This document shows, piece after piece, positions 1 to 8,858 of a stretch of DNA of 64,000 nt. Position 1 is the first letter of the stretch. Each line of letters starts with the position of its first letter. Position numbers and translations under genes: made by a program. This stretch comes from CAVTQY01 sp963736975 (GTDB lineage: Bacteria > Pseudomonadota > Alphaproteobacteria > Acetobacterales > Acetobacteraceae): assembly GCA_963736975.1 (NCBI GenBank), contig CAVTQY010000002.1:558001-622000 (forward strand). Reading direction: 5' to 3'. Under the pieces are notes generated by a model. That model ran no database searches. It was not told the origin of the DNA and saw only the letters and a program-made list of their open reading frames with translations.

Positions 1-300
1 TTGCGAGCATTCGTTCGATGGCCCGCCACGCCGGCGTTTCGGCGAGTTCCGTGCAGCGCATCTGGTCCAGCAACGACATCAAGCCGCATCGCGTGAAGAC
101 CTTCAAGTTGTCGAACGACCCGAGATCGAACAGAAATTCTGGGACGTGATCGGCCTCTATCTCAACCCGCCCGGAGCAGGCGCTGGTGCTGTGCTGCGAT
201 GAGAAGAGCCAGTGCCAGGCCCTCGAACGCACACAACTCGGCCTGCCGCTGGCGCCCAAGCGCCCACGCACGATGACGCACGACTATGTTCGCCATGGCA
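1..300 (+). pseudogene. IS630-family transposase remnant
   Basis: Translating the plus strand gives a helix-turn-helix stretch (S-I-R-S-M-A-R-H-A-G-V-S) and then, in two further frames, the FWDVIGLYL region and the IS630 hallmark C-C-D-E-K-S-Q followed by Q-A-L-E-R-T-Q and T-M-T-H-D-Y. At least two single-base frame changes (near positions 120 and 172) are needed to join them, and the catalytic C-terminal half is missing. This is a dead fragment, cut off on the left by the window edge and replaced on the right by IS701-type sequence from about position 300. Confidence 0.8.
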
Positions 301-830
301 TACCTGCGCCTTCGTATTGTATGGTTCGGATCGGCGCCTGCGCCGGATGTTGCAGGCGCGCCAGCAGCCTTACGTGCTGGCGATCCGCAGCAACGAGAAC
401 TCTGAGGCTTGGTGGCGGCTCCCTTGCGCTGACGACGGCCGAACGCCTCGGTGAGGCACTGAACCCGGCGGATCGGCGTTGCCATAGCGCTGGCGAAGGC
501 GCCAAAGGACCGCGGCTTTACGACTGCGGCCGCGTGCAACTGCTCTGGTCCACTGATCCAAGATGGCAGCATTGGCTGTTGATCCGCCGCAGCCGCAAAA
601 ACCTGATGAGCTGGCCTACTACATTGCGTTCGCTCGCGCTGGCGCAACACTCGCCGAACTGGTCGGTGTCGCCGGTCGGCGCTGGACCATTGAGACCTGC
701 TTCGCGACGGCGAAGGACGAGCTTGGCCTGGATCACTGTGAGGCCCGTTCCTGGCATGCATGGCACCGTCCACATGAGCCTGGTCATGGCTGCCGCCGCG
801 TTCCTCGCCAAGCTGCGGGCTGATCTGTTA
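300..830 (+). pseudogene. IS701-type transposase remnant
   Basis: Three plus-strand frames read in turn give IS701/DDE endonuclease segments: Y-G-S-D-R-R-L-R-R-M-L and V-L-A-I-R-S-N-E first, then G-E-G-A-K-G-P-R-L-Y-D and D-P-R-W-Q-H-W-L-L-I-R-R-S, then D-E-L-A-Y-Y-I-A-F and R-R-W-T-I-E-T-C-F. The end, M-S-L-V-M-A-A-A-A-F-L-A-K-L-R, lies in yet another frame. Several frameshifts (around 400, 600 and 775) make it non-functional. Only the C-terminal half of a typical transposase is present, abutting the IS630 remnant. The 250 bases that follow, up to the dihydroorotase gene, show nothing recognisable. Confidence 0.8.
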
Positions 831-1082
831 CACGCCGTGTGACGGACTCGCCATCCGGTAAACGGAACGAAAGGAGTCCGGTGGCGCTCGCCACTGCGTC
901 GTGAACCGATCGCCGCAACTTGGCGTCACTGTGCAGGCCATCCGCCACCTGCTCGCCCGCGCCGTGTTCCTGCGAGCAAAGACGCGAGCATTGCTGTGGC
1001 ACTGGCCCGAATGGCGCATGCATCACAACGAAGGTGCGCACGGCGCGCACAATCGCACGCGCCTCAATATGCAACTGTAATA

Positions 1083-2411
1083 TTAACTGCGGAATTGCAC
1101 CAGGCGGCCTTGCGGGGTTCCGAGCACTTCACCATCGCGCATCACTGGCCGGCCGCGCAGGATGGTGGCGACCGGCCAGCCGGTTGTCTCCATGCCGGCG
1201 AACGGCGTCCAGCCACAGGGCGAGACGATCCAGGAGTTTTCGATCCGTTGCCGGTGCGCGAGATCGACCAGGGTGAAATCGGCGTCGTAGCCGGCCGCGA
1301 GGCGCCCTTTGCCGAGCAGGCCGTAGACCCGCGCCGGACCGGCGCACATGAGGTCCACAAGGCGCGCCAAGCTGAGCCGCCCCGCGGTGACGTGGTTCAG
1401 CATGACCGGAACGATAGTCTGCACCCCGGTGAGGCCGGCGGGGCAGTCCGGCCAGGGCAACATTTTCTTCTCGCGGCTGTGCGGCGCATGGTCCGAGCCG
1501 ATCGTATCAACTGTGCCATCGTTGATGGCTTTCCAGGCCGCGTCGTAGTGGCGCCGGCCACGGATCGGCGGGTTCATCACGCCGAAGCCTCGCAGCCTTT
1601 CGTAAACTTCGGGTGCCACCTGCGTCAGGTGGTTCACCAGTACCTCGCAGGTCGCGAGGTCACGGAAGTCCTTCAGGTATTCGAGTTCCTCGGCGGTGGA
1701 GACGTGCAGGATATGCGCCGGCCGGCCGGTCCGTCGGGCGAGCGTCATGAGCCGCCGCGTGCCGAGAAAGGCGGTTTCCTCATCGCGCCATTCCATGTGC
1801 CGGATATGCGGATCGCCGCGCTTGAACAGATTGCGGCGGGCCTGCAGGCGGTACTCGTCCTCGCTGTGATAGGCGATGCGGCGACGGCCGGCGCGCATCA
1901 CGCGCTCGAGGTGTTCGTCATCTTCCACCAGCAGGTCGCCGGTGGAACTGCCGGCAAAGACCTTGATGGCGCAGACGCCGCGGCGGGTTTCGAGTTCCGC
2001 CAGGGCGGAAATGTTGGTTTTGGTGCCGCCGACATAGAGGCCGATATCGCACCAGGATTCCTGCTCCACGTATTGCTGTTTCCAGGCGAGCCGTTCGGTG
2101 TCGGTGATCGCCGGGGTGGTGTTCGGCATGTCGAATACAGCGGTGAGACCGCCGAGCACCGCGGCTTTGGTTCCGGTCGGGATGGTTTCGACTGCGCGGT
2201 CACCGGGGTCGCGCAGATGCACGTGGCTGTCGATGAGGCCCGGAAGGACCTGCAGACCGGCGGCGTCGATTGTTTCATCCGCGCTGGCGGAGGCGAGAAC
2301 GCCCATCGCGGCAATCCGTCCTTTCTGCACGCCGATATCGGTCTGCTCTGCGCCCCAGGGCAGCATGCAGGTTCCACCGCGGATGAGGAGGTCGTAACGT
2401 AGCGATGACAT
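1083..2411 (-). CDS. pyrC: Dihydroorotase (class I)
   Basis: A 442-residue amidohydrolase that should interconvert carbamoyl-aspartate and dihydroorotate in cytosolic pyrimidine synthesis. The metal-binding D-S-H-V-H-L-R-D-P-G is near residue 60. C-A-I-K-V-F carries the lysine expected to be carboxylated, N-H-L-T and H-I-L-H-V-S supply further metal ligands, and G-S-D-H-A-P-H carries the catalytic Asp. Length and motifs fit the long class I bacterial dihydroorotases better than the short E. coli type. Allantoinase or hydantoinase is the main alternative, but D-P-G after HxH favours dihydroorotase. No pyrB or other pyrimidine gene is adjacent. Confidence 0.88.
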   Translation of the reverse strand: MSSLRYDLLIRGGTCMLPWGAEQTDIGVQKGRIAAMGVLASASADETIDAAGLQVLPGLIDSHVHLRDPGDRAVETIPTGTKAAVLGGLTAVFDMPNTTPAITDTERLAWKQQYVEQESWCDIGLYVGGTKTNISALAELETRRGVCAIKVFAGSSTGDLLVEDDEHLERVMRAGRRRIAYHSEDEYRLQARRNLFKRGDPHIRHMEWRDEETAFLGTRRLMTLARRTGRPAHILHVSTAEELEYLKDFRDLATCEVLVNHLTQVAPEVYERLRGFGVMNPPIRGRRHYDAAWKAINDGTVDTIGSDHAPHSREKKMLPWPDCPAGLTGVQTIVPVMLNHVTAGRLSLARLVDLMCAGPARVYGLLGKGRLAAGYDADFTLVDLAHRQRIENSWIVSPCGWTPFAGMETTGWPVATILRGRPVMRDGEVLGTPQGRLVQFRS

Positions 2412-2444
2412 TCAGCGCGCCTTCACCTATTTAGAAGGGTAATT

Positions 2445-4109
2445 TCAAGATGGCGTTCGCACCAGTCCCTTTGTCGGTTGCGTGTCACCGCCTCCCTCGA
2501 CGGTAAGGCGTCCTTCAAATTTCGTGAAGATAGGACCCTTTACAATCTCGCCAATAATCAGAGCCTCGCCTTGCGCAAAGTAGCGCGAGCGCGCAATCAG
2601 CGGAGGAGCGACTTGCGAAAACGCGTGTGTTAACCCGGCAATATCTGCACCCGATGTCATTCTCATGAGCACAAGATTTTCGCACTGCGAGAGTACATTA
2701 GAGTGGATCTTTGCGGGTCTTTGTGAAGCCAGCAGAAGGCGGAGACCATATTTAAGACCCTCCCCAGCAATTCGGACAAAATAATCGACAGCAATCTCTT
2801 CGAGCTGGTTGGCAGGTACTTGTGGACACACATTGTGGGCTTCATCAGCTATCAGCATGACCGGTTGGGTGCGCTGCTTGGAATTCCATAGGTAATTGAG
2901 TACGGCCAGAAGGGCGACAGACCTCTGTTCTGCCGAAGGGAGACTACCTATATCGATGACCATACATTTCCAGTCGTCGCGGCGCAATTCCTGCGCCAGC
3001 GAAGGTTGCTTTGTCTTGCACCAAACACCCCAGTCCGAGACGCGCAGGTTCTGGATACGCAGAGCCAGGTCGAGAGAAGAAGGAGACGGATTTTGTAGCA
3101 GAGCCGTGTTTATATCTGCCCAGGAATACAGATTCTTGCTTTGATCTTCTACTACTCTCCCGAATACGTTGAAGGCATGCAAGTCCTTAACCGGATGAAG
3201 TTGTAGAATGGCTCCTTGTTCATATCTGTCTAAGTCGCTGAGGCGCACCCGTAGAGCCAAAGCATCTTCGCTTTCGGGACGAATAATGCGGATACCCTTT
3301 GCAACTTTCGCATAGCCCTCGCAGATGGCGCTGTACTCTGAAACAGTTAGTGGCGTTTGTCGCGTGATGTCGGTGGCGGTTTTATCCCGTATGTCACTCA
3401 GCCGGACGAAATCGGAGTTCGGATCCAAAACTATGATGCGGGGAGCATCTTCCGATAGCAGCAGTTGCTCTAAAATGACCCCCAGTGCGAAAGTCTTTCC
3501 GGAACGAGACTGGCCGCACATGAACGTGTGTCGCCGAAAACCTTGTTGTTGAAGGTGAACCCGAGCCTTGCCGACCTCGGCGGCCATAGCATACCCGATT
3601 TCCAACTCGAGCCCATGGTTGGCCCCTTTGTGATCACCAAGATGGCGTGCGATGGTTTCAGTTGGCGCGGAAGTAATCTTGGCATCATCAAAGACATCTT
3701 GGTTTGTCGTTCGGACGAGCCCGTTGGGCATAACTTTTGCGATAATCTCTCCAGTGCCTTGTATGAATCTGATTTGTACACGTTCAACAAAATTAGCCTC
3801 TCGCGCAGCTTGGGTCACAAAAAACTGGCCACTGGCCGTGATTCTTGTCCCGTACTCGGGTCCTTCACGCAAGGCGACCTCTTGCGTGGATATCTGGCCT
3901 AGATAGATTGCGCCTCGTGAGTTGATAGTAACGTATGCCCCGACACTCACAGGGAAGTTCATAGGCGCTTCGTAACCGAAAGTCCGGCCATCCACGGAGT
4001 AGCCTACTGGAGTAGTGAGCTTTGCCGCCTCAGCCATTTGCCGAATCTGCTCAGTCTGCTGCGCCCAGCTGTCAGACGTTTTGGTTGAGCCCTGCTTGCC
4101 GGCGGCCAT
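2445..4109 (-). CDS. HerA-like ATP-binding protein (FtsK/HerA superfamily)
   Basis: A 554-residue protein with an N-terminal beta-rich part resembling the HAS-barrel of HerA (about residues 35-130) and a RecA-type motor. Walker A is G-Q-S-R-S-G-K-T-F at 199-207, Walker B is V-M-L-I-A-D-E-A-H near 417-425, and L-L-A-S-Q-R-P follows at about 459-465. The C-terminal Q-G-E-A-L-I-I-G is typical of HerA/DUF87 proteins. HerA motors pump DNA and usually work with a nuclease (NurA) or a defence effector (SIR2, DUF4297). No such partner is next to it. The gene is clearly AT-richer than its neighbours, suggesting horizontal gain. It sits 14 bases downstream of the asparagine synthetase gene on the same strand. 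A DNA motor or defence role is inference. Confidence 0.75.
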   Translation of the reverse strand: MAAGKQGSTKTSDSWAQQTEQIRQMAEAAKLTTPVGYSVDGRTFGYEAPMNFPVSVGAYVTINSRGAIYLGQISTQEVALREGPEYGTRITASGQFFVTQAAREANFVERVQIRFIQGTGEIIAKVMPNGLVRTTNQDVFDDAKITSAPTETIARHLGDHKGANHGLELEIGYAMAAEVGKARVHLQQQGFRRHTFMCGQSRSGKTFALGVILEQLLLSEDAPRIIVLDPNSDFVRLSDIRDKTATDITRQTPLTVSEYSAICEGYAKVAKGIRIIRPESEDALALRVRLSDLDRYEQGAILQLHPVKDLHAFNVFGRVVEDQSKNLYSWADINTALLQNPSPSSLDLALRIQNLRVSDWGVWCKTKQPSLAQELRRDDWKCMVIDIGSLPSAEQRSVALLAVLNYLWNSKQRTQPVMLIADEAHNVCPQVPANQLEEIAVDYFVRIAGEGLKYGLRLLLASQRPAKIHSNVLSQCENLVLMRMTSGADIAGLTHAFSQVAPPLIARSRYFAQGEALIIGEIVKGPIFTKFEGRLTVEGGGDTQPTKGLVRTPS

Positions 4110-4123
4110 AGCTTTTCCCTCCT

Positions 4124-5887
4124 CTACCGCGTGCTCAACGTCTCGAATACATCGCCGGCGGGCGGCAGTCCCAGTATGTGCCGCCGGTGCCAGAGGGCGT
4201 AGAACAGCAGCATCCAGGCGGCGAAGCCGTCGCGCCAGTCGCCGATATTGCGGAACAGCAATTCAACTTTGGCGGGATCGGCGATTTCCGCCACTCCGGG
4301 TTCGGCCGCGACAAGCGAGCCGAGGCGGATTCCCTGCCCGATGATCCACTGGCCGACCGGTACGGTGAAGCCACGCTTGGGGGCGAAAGGGTGCGCTACG
4401 GGAAGATGTTTCTCCAGCCAACGACGTAGCAGCCATTTGCCGGTGCGCTGGCGGACCTTCAATTCATCAGGCAAGCGAAAGGAGGCCGCGGCGACCGCGG
4501 GGTCGAGGAACGGCGTGCGCCCCTCGACCGCATGGGCCATCAGGCAGCGATCCAGTTTCAACAACAGATCATGCGGCAGCCAGTCTGCCATATCGGCGGC
4601 CTGCGCGGCGCCGAGCCGGGACCGGTCGCCATCCTGCGCGCGCTGCTCGGAGGCCGCGTATCCGTCACGCCAACCGGCGGGGCGACGGCGGAGCACGTCC
4701 ACGCCGTCGAAATTGCCCCGCCCGCGCATCACCCGTCCGCCGAGCCACCAGGGACGCATCGCCTTGCGGTATCGGCCGTAACCCCCGAACAGCTCGTCGC
4801 CGCCCTCGCCGCAGAGCACGACCTTCACCTCTTCTCGGGCCCGCCGCGCAAGAAACCAGCTAGGGATGATCGCGTAGTCCGCCGCCGGATCGTCCATGCA
4901 TGAAACGATCTCCGGCAGATGCTCCCAGACCATCGCCTCGGTGATCTCGACCGGTTCGTGCTGCGCGCCGACCGCACGCGCCACCGCAGCGGCGTGCTCG
5001 CGCTCGTCGGCGACGCCCGGCACGTCCCAGCCGGCGGTGAAGGCCAGTACGGGCTGGTTGTTGAGCCGGGCCATCATGACCAGCAGCGCCGTGCTGTCGA
5101 TGCCACCCGAGAGGAACATGCCGTACGGCACGTCGCTGCGCTGATGCAGCAGCACGCTTTCTTCCAGAGCGCGATCGAGCCGTTCCAGCGCCGCGGATTC
5201 GTCGATGGTCTCCGGTCCGCCTTCCGGCAAGGCTGCTCTGTGCTGTCGCTCCAGTATATGACCGTCCGAGCAGGTCAGCGTTTCGCCGGGGAGGACGCGG
5301 CTGATGCCTTCGAAAATCGTCTCTGCCCCGGTGGTGAACTGGAGCTGCAGCAGCTCGTCACGGGCCGCTGGACGCAACCGGCGTTCGACAAGGCCGGCTT
5401 CCAACAGAGCTTGCGGCTCGGAGGCGAAAGCGAGACCGCTCGCGGTGGGCGCGGTGTAGAGCGGTTTGATGCCGAACGGATCGCGCGTCAGCGTGACGCT
5501 GCGCGCGCCGCGCTCATGGATCGCGATCGCAAACATGCCGCGCAGATGTTGCGCATAGGCCGAGCCTTCGCGGCGCCAGAGATGCAAGGCCGGCTCGCAG
5601 TCGCTCGCGGTGGCGAACACCACCTCCGGCAGGTCGGCGCGCAGCTCCCGGTAGTTGTAGATCTCGCCATTGGCGACCAGCGTCGCCGGCCCGGCGAACA
5701 GTGGCTGATCGCCCGTGTGCAGATCGATGATCGCCAGGCGGTTATGCGCCAGCGCGACGCGTCCCACCACGATATGGCCGGTGCCATCCGGGCCGCGATG
5801 GGCGAGTGCCCGGATCATCCGGCCGAGCACGGCGGGATCGGGCGGGGGCGCCGTCGAGGACAGACAAAGCCCGGCGATGCCGCACAT
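4124..5887 (-). CDS. asnB: Asparagine synthetase (glutamine-hydrolysing)
   Basis: A 587-residue class II amidotransferase. Residues 1 to about 190 are the Ntn glutaminase with the nucleophile Cys2 (M-C-G-I-A-G), R-G-P-D-G and N-G-E-I-Y-N. The rest is the ATP pyrophosphatase synthetase domain with S-G-G-I-D-S at 260-265 and G-E-G-G-D-E-L-F-G. The start is fixed because Met must precede the catalytic Cys2. It lies directly downstream of a glycosyltransferase gene (5887/5888, no gap), an arrangement common in polysaccharide loci, so it may amidate a surface sugar or peptide rather than make free asparagine. Confidence 0.88.
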   Translation of the reverse strand: MCGIAGLCLSSTAPPPDPAVLGRMIRALAHRGPDGTGHIVVGRVALAHNRLAIIDLHTGDQPLFAGPATLVANGEIYNYRELRADLPEVVFATASDCEPALHLWRREGSAYAQHLRGMFAIAIHERGARSVTLTRDPFGIKPLYTAPTASGLAFASEPQALLEAGLVERRLRPAARDELLQLQFTTGAETIFEGISRVLPGETLTCSDGHILERQHRAALPEGGPETIDESAALERLDRALEESVLLHQRSDVPYGMFLSGGIDSTALLVMMARLNNQPVLAFTAGWDVPGVADEREHAAAVARAVGAQHEPVEITEAMVWEHLPEIVSCMDDPAADYAIIPSWFLARRAREEVKVVLCGEGGDELFGGYGRYRKAMRPWWLGGRVMRGRGNFDGVDVLRRRPAGWRDGYAASEQRAQDGDRSRLGAAQAADMADWLPHDLLLKLDRCLMAHAVEGRTPFLDPAVAAASFRLPDELKVRQRTGKWLLRRWLEKHLPVAHPFAPKRGFTVPVGQWIIGQGIRLGSLVAAEPGVAEIADPAKVELLFRNIGDWRDGFAAWMLLFYALWHRRHILGLPPAGDVFETLSTR

Positions 5888-6913
5888 TCAGGGCTTCTCC
5901 ACGCTGGCCAGAAACCGGCGCCATTGCGCGACCACCGGAGCCTCGGCGAAGCCCGCTTCGTAGCGGGCGCGCCCGGCTTCGACCAGGGCGGCGGCGCGGG
6001 GCGGATCGTCCAAGACGCCGGAGATTGCGTGAGCGAGGGCCGCCGGGTCATCGATGGGTGTCAGCACGCCGTGCACGCTATCGGTGATCAGCTCGCGCGG
6101 TCCATCGGCGGCTGCGGCGACCACCGGGCGGTAGGCGGCCCAGGCTTCGATGATCACGTTGCCAAGCGGCTCGACCCGAGACGGACAGACAAGCATATCC
6201 GCCGCGGCCAGCAAGGGGCCGGTATCGGTGCGCCATCCGGGGAGATGCAGCCTTTCCGCGACGCCCTCGGCTCGTGCCAGCGCGGTGAGTGCATCTCGTT
6301 CCGTCCCCGTACCGGCGATCACGGCGTGCACGCCGGGGAGGCGAGGCAGGGCACGCACCAGCACATCGAATGCCTTGTTCCGGTGCAGCCGCCCGAGCGC
6401 AAGGACAAGTTTGGCGGGCGCCGGCACGCCAAGTGCGGCGCGTGCGACCGGCATCGCGCCGGCGAGGTCGGGAACGAAATTCGGCAAACAGTGCACGCGG
6501 GATGTCGGCCAGCCCTGGCGGACGATCCAGTCCACGAGCCCGCGCGTGTTCCCGACCAAATGGTCGCAACGGCGATAATAGCGCAGGTCGTAGAAGCCGC
6601 CGAGGCGCCCGATCAGCACCCAGTCTCCAGCCGGAGCGAATCGCGCGGCGCGGTTCATCCAGGCGATGGTCACGCGGGGAGCGAAGCGGCGCAACGCCGC
6701 TCTCAAGCGTGGGCGGGTTGCGAAATCGATCGTCCCGAATCGGAGTTGCAAAGCTTCAAGTCCGTCGGCGCGCAACCGCGCGGCACGGGTTGGATCGCGG
6801 CGGATCACCGGCAGCACTGTCTCACCGGCCTGGGCCAGGGCAAGGCTCAGCCGCTCGAAGAACAGCTCCGCCCCACCGGCCGGAGCGCCTGCCATTATCT
6901 GCGCGACCCGCAT
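5888..6913 (-). CDS. GT4-family glycosyltransferase
   Basis: A 341-residue GT-B enzyme. The N-terminal M-A-G-A-P-A-G-G-A-E-L-F-F-E-R-L is the acceptor-domain G-G-A-E motif. The C-terminal domain has L-G-R-L-H-R-N-K-A-F-D-V-L and the GT4 E-x7-E signature (E-P-L-G-N-V-I-I-E). It probably transfers a sugar from a nucleotide donor onto a cell-surface glycan. Donor and acceptor cannot be read from the sequence. It is the first gene of a minus-strand unit with asnB and the HerA-like gene, and is divergent from osmC (6987). Confidence 0.85.
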   Translation of the reverse strand: MRVAQIMAGAPAGGAELFFERLSLALAQAGETVLPVIRRDPTRAARLRADGLEALQLRFGTIDFATRPRLRAALRRFAPRVTIAWMNRAARFAPAGDWVLIGRLGGFYDLRYYRRCDHLVGNTRGLVDWIVRQGWPTSRVHCLPNFVPDLAGAMPVARAALGVPAPAKLVLALGRLHRNKAFDVLVRALPRLPGVHAVIAGTGTERDALTALARAEGVAERLHLPGWRTDTGPLLAAADMLVCPSRVEPLGNVIIEAWAAYRPVVAAAADGPRELITDSVHGVLTPIDDPAALAHAISGVLDDPPRAAALVEAGRARYEAGFAEAPVVAQWRRFLASVEKP

Positions 6914-6986
6914 AGGCCGCCTCTACACGGGTTGAGCGGCGGCTCGCCAGAGACCACCTTCAGGGAAAGGAACGGAGGAGCGAAGC

Positions 6987-7418
6987 ATGGCAACGATCAG
7001 GCGGACTGCCTCGGCACAGTGGCAAGGCGGCGGTCAGGACGGCAAAGGCACTCTTAATACCGGGAGCGGCACTCTGTCCGAGACGCCCTATTCCTTCGCT
7101 ACGCGGTTCGGCGACGGCAAGGGAACCAACCCGGAGGAACTGATCGCCGCCGCTCATGCGGGTTGTTTCAGCATGGCGCTGGCGTTCCAGCTTGCCGGCG
7201 CGGGCCACAGGCCGGACACGCTTCGTACAGATGCGCGGTTGACGATGGAGCAGGAGGGGCGCGGCTGGAAGATTGCCGCTGTGGCGCTGACCCTGCGCGC
7301 CACGGTGCCGGGGATCAATGAGGCTGATTTCAAGCGCCTCGCTGATGAGGCCAAGGCGACCTGTCCGGTTTCGCGCGTACTGAATGCCGAGATCACGCTG
7401 GACGCCGCGCTGGAGTAG
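6987..7418 (+). CDS. OsmC-family peroxiredoxin
   Basis: A 143-residue OsmC/Ohr-fold protein expected to reduce organic hydroperoxides. The two conserved cysteines are in H-A-G-C-F-S-M-A-L and A-T-C-P-V-S-R-V-L, with N-P-E-E-L-I-A-A-A-H before the first. The pattern and the M-A-T-I-x-R start match the OsmC subgroup rather than Ohr. A purine-rich ribosome-binding site (GGAGGAG) lies 7 bases before ATG. It heads a short plus-strand run with ygfZ, divergent from the glycosyltransferase. Confidence 0.9.
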   Translation: MATIRRTASAQWQGGGQDGKGTLNTGSGTLSETPYSFATRFGDGKGTNPEELIAAAHAGCFSMALAFQLAGAGHRPDTLRTDARLTMEQEGRGWKIAAVALTLRATVPGINEADFKRLADEAKATCPVSRVLNAEITLDAALE

Positions 7419-7424
7419 CGCGTC

Positions 7425-8240
7425 GTGACGAAACTCGCCCGGTTGCCTGGGCGCGCCGTGATCGAAATCGACGGCGAGGACCGGGTTGCGTTCCTGCAGG
7501 GTCTCGTTTCCAACGATGTTATTGAGGCGGCACCGGGGCGCGCTGCATGGGCGGCGTTGCTGACGCCGCAAGGCAAATGGCTGGCGGAGTTCTTCATCTT
7601 CGCCGCAGGCGATCGGCTGTTGCTGGACTGCGAGCGGCGGCTGGCGGCGGACGTGGCGCAACGGCTGTCGCGGTACCGGCTTCGTTCCAAGGTCGCGATC
7701 CGACCGCGGGAGGATCTGCTGATTTATGCCGCCTGGGATGGCGAACCGGTCCTCGAGACGTTGGCCGCGCCCGATCCGCGCCTGCCCGAGGCGGGTTGGC
7801 GCATCCTGTCCACCACGCCGCTGGTTGAGACCGCCGGTTTCGAAGATTGGGACCGGCATAGGCTCGCGCTGGGTCTGCCGGACGGATCGCGCGACCTAGA
7901 AGCGGAGAAGACAATCCTGCTGGAGGCGGGGTTCGACGAGCTGAACGGCGTGTCCTGGAGCAAGGGCTGCTACATGGGCCAGGAGCTGACGGCCCGTACC
8001 CGTTATCGCGGGCTGATCAAGCGCCGGCTGGTGCCGGTGGTGATCGAAGGCGAGTTGCCGGCGCCCGGAAGGCCTGTGCTGCGCGACGGGACGGAGGTAG
8101 GCACGATGCGCTCGGGGCGCGACGGCGTGGGACTGGCGGTGCTACGGCTGGATGCGCTGAACGAGATCCTTGTTTGCGATGGCGCTCGTCTGCTGCCGCG
8201 CATCCCCGCATGGATGCGCCTGCCGGAACCTGTCCGGTGA
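7425..8240 (+). CDS. ygfZ: Folate-binding protein YgfZ
   Basis: A 271-residue protein of the aminomethyltransferase fold that assists Fe-S cluster assembly or repair of certain enzymes. The diagnostic K-G-C-Y-M-G-Q-E motif with its reactive Cys is present near residue 185. The N-terminal D-R-V-A-F-L-Q-G-L-V-S-N-D-V is typical of the folate-binding domain. The start is GTG, 6 bases after the osmC stop, so the two are probably cotranscribed. The stop overlaps the GTG of the next gene (GTGA). Confidence 0.92.
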   Translation: MTKLARLPGRAVIEIDGEDRVAFLQGLVSNDVIEAAPGRAAWAALLTPQGKWLAEFFIFAAGDRLLLDCERRLAADVAQRLSRYRLRSKVAIRPREDLLIYAAWDGEPVLETLAAPDPRLPEAGWRILSTTPLVETAGFEDWDRHRLALGLPDGSRDLEAEKTILLEAGFDELNGVSWSKGCYMGQELTARTRYRGLIKRRLVPVVIEGELPAPGRPVLRDGTEVGTMRSGRDGVGLAVLRLDALNEILVCDGARLLPRIPAWMRLPEPVR

Positions 8241-8815
8241 GCGCGACACAGGCGGTGGATTGGGAGGGGCGCTATCAATCCGGCACTACGGGCTGGGAGC
8301 GACCGAGCCTCGATCCGGCCTTCCTAGCCTGGCGCGCCGAGGGTGCGCTTGCAGCGTGCCGCATCCTGGTTCCCGGCGCGGGGCGCAGCGGCGAACCGCT
8401 GGCACTGGCGGAAGCCGGCTTCGACGTCACCGCGCTGGATGTCGCGCCGAGCGCGGTTGCGGCGCAGAGCGAACGACTGGGAACGCGTGGCACTGCTGTT
8501 CTGGCTGACCTGTTCGCGTGGCAGCCGGCGACGCCGTTCGATGCGATCTACGACCAGACGTGTCTTTGCGCGCTGCCGCCGCCTCTGTTGCCTGATTATG
8601 AGCGGCTGCTATCGGGCTGGCTGCGACCGGGAGGGGCGCTTTTCGTGCTGTTCATGCAGTCTGGTCAGGAAGGCGGCCCACCCTTCGACTGCCCGATACC
8701 GGCGATGCGAACGCTGTTCGCGCCCGAGTGGTGGGCGTGGCCGAACGTGCTGCCAGCCTTGGTTTCGCACCCGTCCGGGCGTAGCGAACAGCCGGCGGTC
8801 CTGCGCCGCCGCTAG
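8237..8815 (+). CDS. TPMT-like SAM-dependent methyltransferase
   Basis: A 192-residue class I methyltransferase resembling the thiopurine S-methyltransferase group: W-E-G-R-Y-Q-S-G-T-T-G-W-E at the N-terminus, the SAM loop L-V-P-G-A-G-R-S-G-E-P, then F-D-V-T-A-L-D. C-L-C-A-L-P-P sits where TPMT-like proteins have their substrate loop. The GTG start at 8237 overlaps the ygfZ stop, implying translational coupling; a longer frame from 8174 would overlap ygfZ heavily and is rejected. The substrate is unknown. Confidence 0.8.
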   Translation: MSATQAVDWEGRYQSGTTGWERPSLDPAFLAWRAEGALAACRILVPGAGRSGEPLALAEAGFDVTALDVAPSAVAAQSERLGTRGTAVLADLFAWQPATPFDAIYDQTCLCALPPPLLPDYERLLSGWLRPGGALFVLFMQSGQEGGPPFDCPIPAMRTLFAPEWWAWPNVLPALVSHPSGRSEQPAVLRRR

Positions 8816-8858
8816 GCTTCACCGTCCAGGTGCGCGCATAAACCCATCGGAGGCAGCG

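Noticed and set aside
996..2402. Long plus-strand frame of 468 codons
   Set aside because: Exactly antisense to the clear dihydroorotase gene; its composition is that of a GC-rich shadow frame with no family motif.
4919..7057. Plus-strand frame of 712 codons
   Set aside because: Antisense to asnB and the GT4 gene, both well supported; the translation is Arg/Gly/His-rich without domains.
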